This document shows, in pieces, positions 17,790 through 18,142 of a stretch of DNA of 18,142 nucleotides. The position numbers and the translations under genes were made by a program. Position 1 is the stretch's first letter. Each line of letters opens with the position of its first letter. The notes under the pieces were generated by a model. That model saw only the letters and a program-made list of their open reading frames with translations. It was not told where the DNA came from and did not search any database. This DNA is from a bacterium UBA4637 (GTDB taxonomy: Bacteria > Bacteroidota > Bacteroidia > Bacteroidales > Bacteroidaceae), in the NCBI GenBank assembly GCA_002405875.1, contig DHMR01000057.1, positions 1 to 18,142 on the forward strand, in the 5' to 3' direction.

Positions 17790-18142
17790 ATGAAAAAAAT
17801 TTTAATAATATTGGTAATGATTATGGCAACAATCAATGAATCCATGGCAGCCTATAAGCTGTCAGAGCGCCAGTTGCACCTCGCCACCTTGGCAAGTCTC
17901 GAAGCCCAAGGCGACCTCGACCGTCTGGCACCAGCCATCCATGAAGCTCTCGATGGTGGAGTAACTATCAATGAAATCAAGGAGGCTTTCTCCCAGCTCT
18001 ATGCTTACACCGGTTTCCCTCGTTCGCTCAATGCCTTGGGAACCTTATCCAAGGTTCTCGATGCCCGCAAGGCTGAGGGCAAGAAGGATGACGAAGGCAA
18101 GGAATGGAAACGTCCAAAAGCTTGGGACGATGCCAAGTTGGC
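17790..18142 (+). CDS. Carboxymuconolactone decarboxylase (CMD) family protein, exported, partial
   Basis: The frame is open from the ATG at 17790 to the window edge (117 codons, 3' end missing). MKKILIILVMIMATINESMA (1-20) is a signal peptide. The mature part SERQLHLATLASLEAQGDLD and LYAYTGFPRSLNAL (70-83) is typical of the CMD/AhpD superfamily, an all-helical fold that includes gamma-carboxymuconolactone decarboxylases and peroxidase-like proteins. No CxxC motif of the AhpD peroxidase type is present in the visible part. After about residue 88 comes a charged Lys/Asp/Glu-rich stretch (AEGKKDDEGKEWKRPKAW). It has its own promoter-like element, so it is probably not part of the upstream operon. 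Function unknown. Confidence 0.8.
   Translation, partial: MKKILIILVMIMATINESMAAYKLSERQLHLATLASLEAQGDLDRLAPAIHEALDGGVTINEIKEAFSQLYAYTGFPRSLNALGTLSKVLDARKAEGKKDDEGKEWKRPKAWDDAKL

Overview
The window looks like chromosome of a gut-type Bacteroidota, most likely a Prevotella/Segatella relative (inference). Three things point there: promoter -7 elements of the TAnnTTTG type, starts without Shine-Dalgarno sequences but with A-rich leaders, and secreted glycoside hydrolases of the kind found in polysaccharide utilization loci. All supported genes are on the + strand. No tRNA, rRNA, CRISPR array, insertion sequence or integrase was seen.

Region A (about 1-9775) is a carbohydrate-degradation block. 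It holds a GH43-type enzyme of the exo-galactanase-like branch, a DUF2264 protein, a GH105/GH88 unsaturated glycuronyl hydrolase, a large GH2 beta-galactosidase and a GH51 alpha-L-arabinofuranosidase. All five have export signals. Together they suit trimming of galactose, arabinose and (unsaturated) uronic acids from type II arabinogalactan or rhamnogalacturonan-I side chains. No SusC/SusD pair, regulator or polysaccharide lyase lies in the window. Promoter-like elements precede genes 1, 2 and 5, and rho-independent terminators follow genes 4 and 5.

Region B (9842-17614) is one tightly packed operon of nine genes with its own promoter. The order is FabG-type ketoreductase, ketosynthase, small outer-membrane beta-barrel, SAM methyltransferase, acyl carrier protein, LpxL-type acyltransferase, FabZ-like hotdog dehydratase, 4HBT-type thioesterase, and a second ketosynthase with a degenerate C-terminal extension. 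This is the core of an aryl-polyene/flexirubin-type lipid pathway. A type II synthase on a dedicated ACP would build a polyene acyl chain (KS, KR, DH), a methyltransferase would modify it, and the acyltransferase would attach it to a membrane lipid. The aryl starter genes (ammonia-lyase, aryl-CoA/ACP ligase), a KAS III and an exporter are absent, so they lie elsewhere or the chemistry differs.

Region C (17615-18142) has a new promoter and the 5' part of an exported carboxymuconolactone-decarboxylase-family protein, cut by the window edge.

The points most worth a second look are the KS fused to a degenerate KS half, the dehydratase with Gln in place of the catalytic His, the beta-barrel inside a lipid-synthesis operon, and mutually exclusive RNA stems ahead of a terminator between the GH2 and GH51 genes.
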